A stretch of 64,000 nt of DNA from Planomonospora_B alba (GCF_039534085.1 NZ_BAAAUT010000006.1:62001-126000), one strand, 5' to 3'. Shown: positions 22,546-31,864, counted from the first letter of the stretch. Notes: generated from the sequence alone by a model not told the origin. Numbers and translations: made by a program.

Positions 22546-23811
22546 TCATGTCCGCGCCGCGTCGTCGCGCGCCACCGCCGCCGCCCGGTAGTCCCGGAAC
22601 GCCGGTACGGCGAGCCCCACGACGAGCACCGCGGCCGCGCACGCCAGTCCGCCGCCGACCCACGCCCCGGTGGCGCCGAACCAGGTCGCGGTCGCTCCGG
22701 CCCGCAGGTCGCCCAGGCGGGGCCCGCCGGCCACCACGACCGTGAAGACGCCCTGCATCCGGCCGCGCATCTCGTCGGGCGCGTGGGTCTGCAGGATGGT
22801 CTGCCGCCACACCCCGGCGACCATGTCAGCGCCGCCGCCGACCGCGAGCAGCGCGACCATCGCCCACAGCTCGCCGGCCAGCCCGGCGGCGACGACGCTC
22901 ATCCCCCACACGGCGATCGTGAAGGTGAGGGCCATCCCCTGGCGCCGCACCCGGCCGACCCAGCCCGACAGCAGCCCGCCGATCACCGAGCCGATGCCCA
23001 TGGCGGCCGTCAGCCAGCCGAACGCGACCGGCGAGCCGCCGAACCGCTCGGCCACGACCTCCGGGAACAGCGCCCTGGGCAGGGCGAACGCCATCGCGAT
23101 GATGTCGACGACGAACGACATCAGCACCACGGGGTGCCCGGCGATGTAGCGCAGGCCGTCCACGACGGACCCCAGCCCGGGCCGGGTCACCTCGCCCGTC
23201 GGCGCGAGCCGCGGCAGCCGGAGGGCCGCGTACAGGCTCGCGCCGAACAGCACCGCGTCGGCGAGGTAGGCGATGGCGAACCCGCCCCGGGCCAGCACCA
23301 CGCCGGCGATCAGCGGTCCGATCACCGCGCCCAGACTGGAGACGAGGAAGTTGAGCGTGTTGGCCGCCGGCACCTGCTCGACGGGGAGCAGCCTGGGGAT
23401 GATCGCCCCCCGGGTGGGGCTGGTGACGGCGAACCCGGTGGCGTGCACGGCGACGGCCGCCAGCAGGAGGCCGACCTCCTCGGTGCCCGTCCATGCCTGC
23501 ACCAGCAGGGCCAGCGTCCCCGTCCAGGCGACCAGCGCGCCGCCGATCAGCAGTTTGCGCCGGTCCACCGCGTCGGCGATCGCGCCGCCCCAGAGCCCGA
23601 AGACGATCAACGGGACGAGGTTGGCCGGGCCCAGCATGCCGACCCAGAAGGACGAGCCGGTGATGTCGTAGATCTGGGCGCTGACCGCCACCGAGGTGAG
23701 CTGGAAGCCCATGAAGGAGACGCCCTGCCCCCACCAGAGCCGCCGGTAGGCGGGGGTCGCCAGGGGGCGGACGTCCACCAGGTGCCTGCGCACGAAGTCC
23801 AGCAGCCCCAC
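22546..23811 (-). CDS. MFS transporter (EntS/MFS_3-like)
   Basis: A 421-residue, roughly twelve-helix major facilitator. It has the MFS_3/EntS layout with GGAIADAVDRRKLLIGG in loop 2-3 and the second-half counterpart DEMRGRMQGVF. Start GTG 23811. Relatives export siderophores or drugs, and the ideR gene just downstream makes a siderophore link tempting. No siderophore biosynthesis gene is in the window, so the substrate is unknown. Confidence 0.85.
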   Translation of the reverse strand: MGLLDFVRRHLVDVRPLATPAYRRLWWGQGVSFMGFQLTSVAVSAQIYDITGSSFWVGMLGPANLVPLIVFGLWGGAIADAVDRRKLLIGGALVAWTGTLALLVQAWTGTEEVGLLLAAVAVHATGFAVTSPTRGAIIPRLLPVEQVPAANTLNFLVSSLGAVIGPLIAGVVLARGGFAIAYLADAVLFGASLYAALRLPRLAPTGEVTRPGLGSVVDGLRYIAGHPVVLMSFVVDIIAMAFALPRALFPEVVAERFGGSPVAFGWLTAAMGIGSVIGGLLSGWVGRVRRQGMALTFTIAVWGMSVVAAGLAGELWAMVALLAVGGGADMVAGVWRQTILQTHAPDEMRGRMQGVFTVVVAGGPRLGDLRAGATATWFGATGAWVGGGLACAAAVLVVGLAVPAFRDYRAAAVARDDAART

Positions 23812-23873
23812 GGGTCCCCCTCTTCACGTCTTCCGGCCCAACCGGATATATCAGGAAAAAGGGGGTGCAGTGG

Positions 23874-24527
23874 TCAGGGAGCCAGGCGCTCCACGACCCA
23901 GGAGTCACCGGAGCGCCGGTAGCGCAGGCGGTCGTGCATGCGGTCGGTCTGGCCCTGCCAGAACTCCACCTCCACCGGCGCGACCCGGAAGCCGCCCCAG
24001 AAGTCCGGCACCGGCGGGTCCTCCGGCCAGCGCTCGGCCAGCTTCGCGTACCGCTCGTCCAGCTCCCGGCGCGAGGACACCACCGCCGACTGGCGCGACG
24101 CCCAGGCCCCGACGCGCGAGCCGTACGGCCGCGACCGGAAGTAGGCGGCCGACTCCTCGCGCGACAGCCGGGCGACCGGCCCCTCCACCCGCACCTGCCT
24201 GCGGATGGCGTGCCAGGGGAACAGCAGGCAGGCCCGGGGGTTCTCGGCCAGGTCCCGGCCCTTGCGCGACTCGTAGTTGGTGTAGAAGACGAACCCGGTC
24301 TCGTCGTAGCCCTTGAGCAGCACGGTGCGCGCCGTCGGCCGCCCGCCCGCGGAGGCGGTCGCGACGATCATCGCGTTCGGCTCGGGCAGCCCGGCGTCCA
24401 CGGCCTCGCCGAACCAGGCGGCGAACTGGGAGACGGGGTCGGCGGCGAGGTGCTCCTCCAGCAGCGGCTGGCCCTCGTAGGTGCGTCGGAGCCCCGCCGG
24501 CGACGGCGGGTGCGAGGTGGCGTCCAC
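23874..24527 (-). CDS. pdxH: Pyridoxamine 5'-phosphate oxidase
   Basis: A 217-residue FMN enzyme oxidising pyridoxamine or pyridoxine phosphate to pyridoxal phosphate. Typical features are LRRTYEGQPLLEEHL at the N-terminus, RTVLLKGYDETGFVFYTNYESRKG (FMN phosphate and substrate contacts), PWHAIRRQVRVEG, SRVGAWASRQSAVV and the C-terminal DRMHDRLRYRRSGDSW. GTG 24527 gives the family's usual length. A longer frame to 24578 has no supporting site. PLP made here would serve SerC and other enzymes. Confidence 0.93.
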   Translation of the reverse strand: MDATSHPPSPAGLRRTYEGQPLLEEHLAADPVSQFAAWFGEAVDAGLPEPNAMIVATASAGGRPTARTVLLKGYDETGFVFYTNYESRKGRDLAENPRACLLFPWHAIRRQVRVEGPVARLSREESAAYFRSRPYGSRVGAWASRQSAVVSSRRELDERYAKLAERWPEDPPVPDFWGGFRVAPVEVEFWQGQTDRMHDRLRYRRSGDSWVVERLAP

Positions 24528-24697
24528 GGGACGGTATTCTCGCGTGCTTGACGGAAGCCCGCGCGCACCGCCCCCCACCTGGGGCTATCGCGTTCCGGAG
24601 GGACCGGCGGCAGGCCGCCTGAACACAGGGGGTTGAATATGACTCGCCGGTATCTCGACATCAAGGCTTTGACTTCAAGAAAGGGAGGCGGCCGAGA

Positions 24698-25804
24698 ATG
24701 TCCGACTTCAAACCCGGGCTCGAAGGCGTCGTAGCTTTCGAGACCGAGATCGCGGAACCGGACAAAGAAGGGGGCGCCCTCCGCTACCGGGGCGTCGACA
24801 TCGAAGAGCTGGTCGGCCGCGTCTCCTTCGGGAACGTCTGGGGCCTGCTCGTCGACAACAAGTTCCAGCCGGGCCTCCCCCCGGCCGAGCGGTACCCCAT
24901 TCCTGTCCACTCCGGTGACATCCGCGTCGACGTGCAGAGCGCCCTGGCCATGCTGGCCCCCCACTACGGCTTCCGGCCGCTGCTCGACATCGACGAGGAC
25001 GAGGCGCGCGACAACCTCGCGCGCGCGAGCGTGACCGCGCTCAGCTTCGTCGCCCAGTCCGCCCGCGGCCAGGGCCAGCCGGTGGTGCCGGAGTCCCGCG
25101 TCGACGAGGCCCAGACGATCGTCGAGCGGTTCATGGTCCGCTGGCGGGGCGAGCCCGACCCCGCCCACGTCAAGGCCATCGACGCCTACTGGGTCTCCGC
25201 GGCCGAGCACGGCATGAACGCCTCCACCTTCACCGCCCGCGTCATCGCCTCCACCGGCGCCGACGTCTCCGCGGCGCTGAGCGGCGCCGTCGGCGCCATG
25301 TCGGGCCCGCTGCACGGCGGCGCCCCGGCCCGCGTGCTGCACATGATCGAGGGCGTCGAGCAGGTCGGCGACGCCAAGAAGTACGTCCAGGGCGAGCTGG
25401 ACAAGGGGCAGCGCCTCATGGGCTTCGGCCACCGCGTCTACCGCGCCGAGGACCCGCGCGCCCGCGTGCTGCGCCGTACCGCCAAGGAGCTGAACGCGCC
25501 CCGCTACGAGGTCGCCGCCGCGCTGGAGAAGGCCGCCCTGGAGGAGCTGCAGGCCCGCAAGCCCGACCGGGTGCTCGCCACCAACGTCGAGTACTGGGCC
25601 GCGGTCGTGCTGGACTTCGCCCAGGTGCCGCCGCACATGTTCACCTCGATGTTCACCTGCGCCCGCACCGCGGGCTGGGCCGCCCACATCCTGGAGCAGA
25701 AGCGCACGGGCAGGCTGGTCCGCCCCAGCGCCAACTACGTCGGCCCCGCGCAGCGCTCGATCGACGACGTGCCCGGCGCCGCCGAGGTCATCGGCAAGTT
25801 CTGA
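24698..25804 (+). CDS. citA: Citrate synthase 2 (CitA type)
   Basis: A 368-residue citrate synthase condensing oxaloacetate and acetyl-CoA. Catalytic His lies in GPLHGGAP, the second His motif is LMGFGHRVYRAEDPRA, and NVEYWAAVVLDFA carries a Glu at the third catalytic position, as in mycobacterial CitA. It is shorter than the main hexameric enzyme. The ATG follows GGGAGGCGG. The 170-bp gap upstream holds an ORF-like frame from 24639 that overlaps the gene and is not supported. Confidence 0.92.
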   Translation: MSDFKPGLEGVVAFETEIAEPDKEGGALRYRGVDIEELVGRVSFGNVWGLLVDNKFQPGLPPAERYPIPVHSGDIRVDVQSALAMLAPHYGFRPLLDIDEDEARDNLARASVTALSFVAQSARGQGQPVVPESRVDEAQTIVERFMVRWRGEPDPAHVKAIDAYWVSAAEHGMNASTFTARVIASTGADVSAALSGAVGAMSGPLHGGAPARVLHMIEGVEQVGDAKKYVQGELDKGQRLMGFGHRVYRAEDPRARVLRRTAKELNAPRYEVAAALEKAALEELQARKPDRVLATNVEYWAAVVLDFAQVPPHMFTSMFTCARTAGWAAHILEQKRTGRLVRPSANYVGPAQRSIDDVPGAAEVIGKF

Positions 25805-25928
25805 CGCCCTGAGCCGGTACGGCCGCCGCGCGGGTCCCCGCGCGCCGCCCGTCTCGCGTTTCAGTAATTTCCGTCTCAAAGACCGGACCCCGGTCGGGCG
25901 CCATCCGGGGCTTCAGTACGCTGGTCGG

Positions 25929-27038
25929 GTGGCTGACATCGTGATTCCCTCTGACCTCAAGCCCGCCGACGGCCGTTTCGGCTGCGGGCCCTCGAAGGTG
26001 CGACCCGAGCAGATCTCGGCTCTGGCCGCCTCCGGTGCGGGCGTGCTGGGCACCTCCCACCGCCAGAAGCCGGTCAAGTCGCTCGTCGGGCGCGTGCGCG
26101 CGGGGCTGTCGGAGCTGTTCTCCCTCCCCGAGGGCTACGAGGTCGTCCTCGGCAACGGCGGCACCACCGCCTTCTGGGACATCGCCGCCTTCGGCCTGGT
26201 CCGCGAGAAGTCGCAGCACCTGCACTTCGGCGAGTTCTCCTCCAAGTTCGCCGCCGTCACGGCGAAGGCCCCGTGGCTGGCCGAGCCGAGCGTCATCAAG
26301 TCCGAGCCGGGCAGCCACCCCGAGGCGGTCACCGAGGCGGGCGTGGACGTCTACGCCCTCACCCACAACGAGACCTCCACCGGTGTCGCCATGCCGATCA
26401 AGCGGGTCGGCGAGGACGGCTCGCTGGTGCTCGTGGACGCCACCTCCGGCGCCGGCGGCCTGCCCGTCGACGTCTCCGAGACCGACGTCTACTACTTCGC
26501 CCCGCAGAAGAGCTTCGCCTCCGACGGCGGCCTGTGGATCGCCCTGATGTCCCCGGCCGCGCTGGCCCGGGTCGAGGAGATCGCCGGCGGTGACCGCTAC
26601 ATCCCCGAGTTCTTCAGCCTGCCGGTGGCGATCGACAACTCCCGCAAGGACCAGACCTACAACACCCCGGCGGTCGCCACGCTGTTCCTGCTCGCCGAGC
26701 AGATCGAGTGGATGAACGCCCAGGGCGGCCTGGCCTGGACCACCGCGCGCAGCGCCGACTCGGCGAGCCGGCTCTACACGTGGGCGGAGAAGACGTCCTA
26801 CACCACGCCGTTCGCCGCGCCGGAGTTCCGCTCCAGCGTCGTCGGCACCATCGACTTCTCCGACGACGTGGACGCCGCCGCGGTCGCCAAGGTGCTGCGC
26901 GCCAACGGCATCGTGGACACCGAGCCCTACCGCAAGCTCGGCCGCAACCAGCTGCGCATCGCGATGTTCCCGGCCATCGACCCGGCCGACGTCGAGGCGC
27001 TGACCCACTGCATCGACCACGTCGTCGAGCGCCTGTAG
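25929..27038 (+). CDS. serC: Phosphoserine aminotransferase
   Basis: A 369-residue PLP enzyme of serine biosynthesis converting 3-phosphohydroxypyruvate to phosphoserine. It has the actinobacterial SerC start KPADGRFGCGPSKVR and HRQKPVKSLV. The Schiff-base Lys is in YYFAPQKSFASDGG. DATSGAGGLPVDV and the C-terminal LGRNQLRIAMFPAIDP also fit. The start is GTG 25929. A perfect hairpin at 27060-27089 ends the unit. Confidence 0.94.
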   Translation: MADIVIPSDLKPADGRFGCGPSKVRPEQISALAASGAGVLGTSHRQKPVKSLVGRVRAGLSELFSLPEGYEVVLGNGGTTAFWDIAAFGLVREKSQHLHFGEFSSKFAAVTAKAPWLAEPSVIKSEPGSHPEAVTEAGVDVYALTHNETSTGVAMPIKRVGEDGSLVLVDATSGAGGLPVDVSETDVYYFAPQKSFASDGGLWIALMSPAALARVEEIAGGDRYIPEFFSLPVAIDNSRKDQTYNTPAVATLFLLAEQIEWMNAQGGLAWTTARSADSASRLYTWAEKTSYTTPFAAPEFRSSVVGTIDFSDDVDAAAVAKVLRANGIVDTEPYRKLGRNQLRIAMFPAIDPADVEALTHCIDHVVERL

Positions 27039-27059
27039 CCGCCTGAGGTCACGGCTCCC

Positions 27060-27089
27060 GGGCCGGTGCGGCGCCCGCCGCACCGGCCC
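27060..27089. terminator. Convergent terminator between serC and rhomboid gene
   Basis: Fourteen-bp perfect arms (27060-27073 and 27076-27089), 22 bp after serC and 19 bp after the convergent rhomboid gene. Confidence 0.65.
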
Positions 27090-27107
27090 GTCCGCCGCCG
27101 CATCCGG

Positions 27108-27758
27108 TCAGTACGGCGGGCGGTGGCGCGGAACCGGGGGGCGGCGCAGGACCCAGGCGGCCAGGACGCCGCCGACCAGGCCGAACAGGTGACCCTGCCA
27201 GGAGACGCCGGCCTGGGTGGGCAGCACGCCCCAGATGATCGAGTAGTAGGCCACCGCCACGCCGATGCCGATCACGATGTCGAGCAGGCGGCGGTCGAAC
27301 AGGCCGCGGGCCACCACCAGCCCGAAGTAGCCGAAGACCAGGCCGCTCGCGCCGACCGTGATGTACCGGGGATCGGTGGTCAGCCAGACGCCCAGGCCGC
27401 TCACCACGATGATGATCAGGCTGGCCGCCAGGAAGCGGCCCACGCCGCGCAGGGCCGCCAGGAAGCCCAGCACGAGCAGGGGCAGCGAGTTGGCCATCAG
27501 GTGGGCGAAGTCCGCGTGCAGGAAGGGGGCGAGGAAGACGCCGGTCAGCCCCTCGGCGTCCCAGGCCCGGATGCCGTGGACGTCGAAGCTGCCGGGGAGC
27601 AGATAGTCGGCGATCTCGATCGCCCACATGCCCGCCACCAGCAGCATGGCCAGCAGCGCGGCGCCCATCGCCCCGGCCGCCAGGCTGCCCAGGCTGCGCC
27701 GCAGGTGCTCACCGGAGGATCGGCTGGGCGGGGTCGCGCCCGTCGGGTGGTCGTACAT
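27108..27758 (-). CDS. Rhomboid-family intramembrane serine protease
   Basis: A 216-residue membrane protein with six hydrophobic segments. Rhomboid hallmarks are HADFAHLMANSLPLLVLG (His/Asn of the oxyanion site), catalytic Ser in VGASGLVFGYFG and catalytic His in SWQGHLFGLVGG. It cleaves transmembrane helices of unknown partners. ATG 27758 follows AGGAGAG; a longer upstream frame is not needed. Confidence 0.9.
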   Translation of the reverse strand: MYDHPTGATPPSRSSGEHLRRSLGSLAAGAMGAALLAMLLVAGMWAIEIADYLLPGSFDVHGIRAWDAEGLTGVFLAPFLHADFAHLMANSLPLLVLGFLAALRGVGRFLAASLIIIVVSGLGVWLTTDPRYITVGASGLVFGYFGLVVARGLFDRRLLDIVIGIGVAVAYYSIIWGVLPTQAGVSWQGHLFGLVGGVLAAWVLRRPPVPRHRPPY

Positions 27759-27875
27759 GCGTGCTCTCCTGGCCTCGTGAAGCCGCCGGTGTGGGCATCT
27801 CCCGTGCCCACGCCGCACGCGCCCACACCTTCACCGTACGCACTCCGCGCGCGCCGCACGCGCCCCGGACGCGGA

Positions 27876-27914
27876 CGGGCCGGGTGCGGCATCCGCGGAT
27901 GCGCACCCGGCCCG
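27876..27914 (-). terminator. Long nested hairpin downstream of the enoyl-CoA hydratase
   Basis: Outer 13-bp arms (27876-27888 and 27902-27914) enclose a second short stem CATCC/GGATG (27890-27894 with 27897-27901). It lies 100 bp past the hydratase stop. Confidence 0.5.
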
Positions 27915-27935
27915 TACGGCGGGCCTCAGCGGCCC

Positions 27936-28012
27936 GGGACCCGCGCGGGCGCCCGGCGGAGGGACCCCGCGCGGGCGGCCGGCGGAGGGACCCCGCGCGG
28001 GCGGCCGGTGGA
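27936..28012. repeat. Three tandem copies of a 26-bp unit
   Basis: Units at 27936-27960 (25 bp, slightly diverged), 27961-27986 and 27987-28012, each beginning GGGACCCCGCGCGGGCGGCC or nearly so. They abut the 3' end of the enoyl-CoA hydratase gene. Each contains CCCGCGCGGG, which can itself fold. Confidence 0.75.
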
Positions 28013-28016
28013 CGGG

Positions 28017-28805
28017 TTACTCGCCCCTCCACTGCGGAGCGCGCTTCTCGGCGAACGCCGCCGCGCCCTCCATCGCGTCCTTCGACCCCATCACCGGGTT
28101 GATGATCTCGCCCTGCCTGGCGAACATCTCGTCGAGGCTCCAGTCGGCGGACTCGACGATGACGCGCTTGGTCGCCGCGAGCGCCAGGGGGGCGTTCGCC
28201 GCGATCCGCCTGGCCAGCTCGACCGCCCTGGGCAGCGCCTCGCCGGCCGGGGTGAGGTGGTTGACCAGGCCGACCTCGTACAGCCGCGAGGCCGGGAAGT
28301 GGTCACCGGTCAGGGCGATCTCCATCGCGACGTGGTACGGGATGCGCCGCGGCAGCCGCATCACGCCGCCCGCCCCGGCCACCAGGCCGCGCTTGGGCTC
28401 GGGCAGCCCGAACCTGGCCTCCTCCGAGGCGACGATGACGTCGCAGGCCAGCGCCAGCTCGAAGCCGCCGGCCAGGGCGTACCCCTCGATCGCCGCGATG
28501 ATGGGCTTGCTCGGCGGGGCCTCGGCGATGCCGCCGAACCCGCGGCCCTCGACGACCGGGAAGTCGCCGGTCAGGAAGCCCTTGAGGTCCATGCCGGCGC
28601 AGAACGTGCCGCCCGCGCCGGTCAGGACGTAGGCGGAGACGTCCTTGCGCTCCTCCATCTCGTCCACCGCCGCGGCGATGGCCCGGGCCACGGCGCCGTT
28701 GACGGCGTTCTTGGCCCGGGGACGGTTGATCGTGATGACGGCGACGCCGCCGTCGACCTCGACGAGGACCTCGTCGGAGGCCGCTGCCGGAGAGGTGTCG
28801 GACAC
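28017..28805 (-). CDS. Enoyl-CoA hydratase
   Basis: A 262-residue crotonase-fold enzyme hydrating trans-2-enoyl-CoA. The oxyanion motif is GGTFCAGMDLKGF. The two catalytic Glu positions are filled: GGFELALACDVIVAS and GLPEPKRGL. The C-terminal trimerisation helix ends AFAEKRAPQWRGE. The stop is TAA. It lies 10 bp downstream of an SDR gene in the same operon, giving consecutive beta-oxidation steps. Confidence 0.92.
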   Translation of the reverse strand: MSDTSPAAASDEVLVEVDGGVAVITINRPRAKNAVNGAVARAIAAAVDEMEERKDVSAYVLTGAGGTFCAGMDLKGFLTGDFPVVEGRGFGGIAEAPPSKPIIAAIEGYALAGGFELALACDVIVASEEARFGLPEPKRGLVAGAGGVMRLPRRIPYHVAMEIALTGDHFPASRLYEVGLVNHLTPAGEALPRAVELARRIAANAPLALAATKRVIVESADWSLDEMFARQGEIINPVMGSKDAMEGAAAFAEKRAPQWRGE

Positions 28806-28815
28806 CGTGGGACTC

Positions 28816-29589
28816 CTACTTGGGCTGGAAGCGGATACCGCCGTCGAAGCGGATGACCTCGGCGTTCATGTAGTCGTTCTCGATCAGCGCGCGCACCAGG
28901 TGGGCGAACTCGGCGGGCCGGCCCATGCGCTTGGGGAAGACCACCGGGGCGACCAGCTTCGCCTTGAACTCGTCGGCGTTGGCCGAGAAGCCGTAGATCG
29001 GGGTGTCGATGATGCCGGGGCAGATCGTGTTGACCCGGACGCCGACGGCGCTCAGGTCACGGGCGGCCGGGACGGTCATGCCGACGATGCCGCCCTTGGA
29101 GGCGGAGTACGCCACCTGGCCGGTCTGGCCCTCCAGCGCCGCCACGGAGGCGGTGTTGATGACCACGCCGCGCAGGCCGTCCTCATCGACCGGCTCGGTC
29201 TTGGCGATGGCCGCGGCGCCGATGCGCATGAGGTTGAAGGTGCCGATCAGGTTGACGTCGATCACCTTGCGGTAGGACGCCAGGTCGTGCGGCGAGCCGT
29301 CGCGGTTCACCGTGCGGGTGGCCCAGCCGATGCCGGCGCTGTTCACCACGACGCGCAGCGGCTTGCCGGTGGCCACCGCGGCGTCCACCGCGGCCTGCAC
29401 CTGCTCCTCGTCGGAGACGTCGGTCTTGACGAACACGCCGCCCAGCTCGTCGGCGAGGGCCTTGCCGCGCTCCTCGTTCAGGTCGGCGATGACGACGGTC
29501 ATGCCGTGCGCGGCCAGATCGCGGGCCGTGGCCTCGCCGAGACCGCTGGCACCGCCCGAGATGATTGCTGCTGCTCCGTTCAGGTCCAT
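28816..29589 (-). CDS. 3-hydroxyacyl-CoA dehydrogenase type II-like SDR
   Basis: A 257-residue short-chain dehydrogenase. NAD-binding GGASGLGEATARDLA; Asp in VIADLNEE favours NAD+; VVNSAGIG; Ser in NTASVAALEG; catalytic YSASKGG; C-terminal VIRFDGGIRFQPK. It is similar to the HSD17B10 group that oxidises 3-hydroxyacyl-CoA. It is translated with the enoyl-CoA hydratase 10 bp downstream. Upstream, ACCGA at 29610 recalls the thiolase operator half-site but the second half is imperfect. Confidence 0.9.
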   Translation of the reverse strand: MDLNGAAAIISGGASGLGEATARDLAAHGMTVVIADLNEERGKALADELGGVFVKTDVSDEEQVQAAVDAAVATGKPLRVVVNSAGIGWATRTVNRDGSPHDLASYRKVIDVNLIGTFNLMRIGAAAIAKTEPVDEDGLRGVVINTASVAALEGQTGQVAYSASKGGIVGMTVPAARDLSAVGVRVNTICPGIIDTPIYGFSANADEFKAKLVAPVVFPKRMGRPAEFAHLVRALIENDYMNAEVIRFDGGIRFQPK

Positions 29590-29774
29590 GAGCGGACTTT
29601 AACGCGGAGACCGAATGAAGTTCTACTCGGGGTGGGTAAATCTCGCCTGCGGAATGCGCGCGCCGGGCTCCTCCCCGGACCGGGCCGCCGGGGACGGACC
29701 CTCACCACCGGGCCCGCACGGGGCCGCCGGGGGCCGGACCCGCCGGGGCCTCCCCGGGACCGGGACCTGCGGGG

Positions 29775-30113
29775 TCAGAGCTCTCCCACGGCGGTGCCGA
29801 CGTCGGGATAGACCTTGATGCGCCGGTCGAGACCGGTCGTGCGCAGGATCCGCGCCACCGGCGGCTGCGGCGCGGCGAGGGCGACCCCGCCCCCCTGACC
29901 GGTCGCCAGCCGCCACGCCTCGATCAGCACCGACAGCCCGCTGGAGTCCATGAACGACAGCGCGGCCAGGTCGAGCACCAGCCGGGACCCGTCGATCTTG
30001 ATCGCCTCGCGGACCTCGTCACGCAGGAAGGGCGCGGTGAACAGGTCGAGCTCCCCCTCGACCGCCACCACCACGGCGTCGCCGACCGTCCGGCGAGCCA
30101 GCCGTAGTTTCAT
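29775..30113 (-). CDS. STAS-domain anti-sigma factor antagonist
   Basis: A 112-residue single STAS domain: VVAVEGELDLFTAPFL, LVLDLAALSFMDSSGLSVL with the phosphorylatable Ser in DSSG, and IKVYPDVGTAVGEL. In partner switching, the unphosphorylated form binds an RsbW-type kinase and frees the sigma factor. GGAGGATCG precedes the ATG. It is monocistronic. The kinase/phosphatase at 19292-21523 is a candidate partner by function only. Confidence 0.9.
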   Translation of the reverse strand: MKLRLARRTVGDAVVVAVEGELDLFTAPFLRDEVREAIKIDGSRLVLDLAALSFMDSSGLSVLIEAWRLATGQGGGVALAAPQPPVARILRTTGLDRRIKVYPDVGTAVGEL

Positions 30114-30257
30114 CGATCCTCCTCGTGGCCATGAGAGGCAGCCCTACTTTACTTCGCCTGCGCCCCACGCGTGCCCGTACGGCCCCCGGGCCCGCGTGCG
30201 CGGCCCCTCGCGGGCAACCGGCCCCCGCGCCCCCCGCGGGCCCCCTCGGCGGCGCTC

Positions 30258-30989
30258 TCAGGCGACGGTGAAACCGTACGGCAGCTCCAGCCGGTGCGCG
30301 GCCAGCAGCTCGGCGTCGGCCAGGATCTCCCGCGTCGGCCCGTCGGCGGCGATCACGCCGCCGGACAGGATGAGCGAGCGCTCGCACAGCTCCAGGGCGT
30401 ACGGCAGGTCGTGGGTGACCATCAGCACCGTCACGTCGAGGCTCCGCAGGATCTCGGCGAGCTCGCGGCGCGAGGCCGGGTCGAGGTTGGACGACGGCTC
30501 GTCCAGCACGAGGATCTCCGGCTCCATCGCCAGGACGGTGGCCACCGCCACCCGGCGGCGCTGGCCGAACGACAGGTGGTGCGGGGGCCGGTCGATCGCC
30601 TCGCGCATGCCGACCTTCTCCAGCGCGTCCTTGACCCGCTGCTCCAGCTCCTCGCCGCGGACGCCGAGGTTGGCGGGACCGAAGGCGACGTCCTCCCGGA
30701 CGGTGGGCATGAACAGCTGGTCGTCGGGGTCCTGGAAGACGAGGCCGACCCTGCGCCGGATCTCCAGCACGGAGTCCTCGCCGACCCTCAGGCCCGCCAC
30801 GGTCACCGTGCCGTGCCCGGCGGTCAGGATGCCGTTGAGGTGCAGCACCAGGGTGGTCTTGCCGGCGCCGTTCGGCCCGAGCAGCGCGACCCGCTCCCCT
30901 CGCTCGATCCGGAAGTCCACGCCGAACAGGGCCTGCGTCCCGTCGGGGTACGCGTAGGCCAGCCGGCTCACCTCCAGCGACGCCGTCAT
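30258..30989 (-). CDS. cbiO: Cobalt/nickel ECF transporter ATPase
   Basis: A 243-residue ABC ATPase energising Co2+/Ni2+ uptake. Walker A GPNGAGKTTL, Q-loop VFQDPDDQLF, signature HHLSFGQRRRVAVA (LSFGQ for LSGGQ), Walker B ILVLDEPSSNLDP, His switch VTHDLPYAL. AGGAGG lies six bases before the ATG. It is last in the cbiMN-cbiQ-cbiO operon; the QDPDDQ sequence is typical of ECF ATPases. Confidence 0.93.
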   Translation of the reverse strand: MTASLEVSRLAYAYPDGTQALFGVDFRIERGERVALLGPNGAGKTTLVLHLNGILTAGHGTVTVAGLRVGEDSVLEIRRRVGLVFQDPDDQLFMPTVREDVAFGPANLGVRGEELEQRVKDALEKVGMREAIDRPPHHLSFGQRRRVAVATVLAMEPEILVLDEPSSNLDPASRRELAEILRSLDVTVLMVTHDLPYALELCERSLILSGGVIAADGPTREILADAELLAAHRLELPYGFTVA

Positions 30990-31059
30990 GCCGTCCTCCT
31001 GACGCCCCGCCGTGCCCTGCCGCGTCCCGCGGCGCCCCGCGGCGCCGCGCCGCGCTCCG

Positions 31060-31824
31060 TCATGCCAGCGCCCACGCGCCGAGCAGCGCCGCCAGCGCCG
31101 CTCCCGGCAGCGTACCGGCCAGCAGCCACTGCCGGGCCGAGGCGGTCAGGTCGGACAGCACCGGCATGGAGCCGTTGTAGCCGCGGCTCAGCATCGCCAG
31201 GTGGACCCGCTCGCCCCGCTCGTAGGAGCGGATGAACAGCGCCCCCGCCGACCGGGCGACGACCGGGACGTGCCGGACGTCGCGGGCGGCGAAGCCCCGG
31301 GCCTCCCTGGCCACCCGCATCCGGCGCATCTCCCCGGCGATCACGTCGAGGTAGCGGGCCATGAACATGGCGATCTGCACCAGCAGCGGCGGCAGCCGCA
31401 GCCGCTGCGCGCCCAGCAGCAGCATCCGGGGCTCGGTGGTGGCCGCCAGCAGGACGCTCGCGGCCACGCCCAGCGTCGCCTTGGCCAGGATGTTCCACGC
31501 GGCCCACAGGCCCGGCAGGCTGAGCGAGAGCCCGGCGACCGCCACCCGCTCGCCGGTGCCGATGAACGGGACCGCCAGCGCGAACACCACGAACGGCACC
31601 TCGACCGCCATCCGGCGCAGCACGAAGCCGGGCGGGACCCGCGCGGCGAGCGCCACTCCGGCCAGCAGCAGCGCGTACGCCGCGAACGCGGCGAACCACT
31701 CGCGCGGCGTGGCCACCACCGTCAGGGCGAACGCGGCCACCGCGGCGAGCTTGCACTGCGGCGGGAGCCGGTGCACGGGCGTGTCACCCGGCCGGTGGAC
31801 GCGGTGCCGGTGACCCGCGCTCAT
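31060..31824 (-). CDS. cbiQ: Cobalt/nickel ECF transporter transmembrane protein
   Basis: The T-component of the ECF transporter, about 254 residues with several hydrophobic segments. CbiQ coupling motifs are MRRMRVAREARGFAARD and the second Ala-Arg-Gly-like LAMLSRGYNGSMP, which contact the ATPase. N-terminal VHRLPPQCKLAAV is typical. ATG 31824 is chosen; an in-frame ATG at 31893, overlapping cbiM, would add 23 residues. Confidence 0.9.
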   Translation of the reverse strand: MSAGHRHRVHRPGDTPVHRLPPQCKLAAVAAFALTVVATPREWFAAFAAYALLLAGVALAARVPPGFVLRRMAVEVPFVVFALAVPFIGTGERVAVAGLSLSLPGLWAAWNILAKATLGVAASVLLAATTEPRMLLLGAQRLRLPPLLVQIAMFMARYLDVIAGEMRRMRVAREARGFAARDVRHVPVVARSAGALFIRSYERGERVHLAMLSRGYNGSMPVLSDLTASARQWLLAGTLPGAALAALLGAWALA

Positions 31825-31864
31825 CGGGAGCGGCCCGCGGGGGCCGCCGGCCGCGGGGCGGGCA

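Noticed and set aside
24639..24734. Small plus-strand ORF overlapping the citrate synthase start
   Set aside because: It runs into the citrate synthase gene out of frame, its Shine-Dalgarno match is weak, and its sequence overlaps the gene's own ribosome-binding site; more likely leader DNA.
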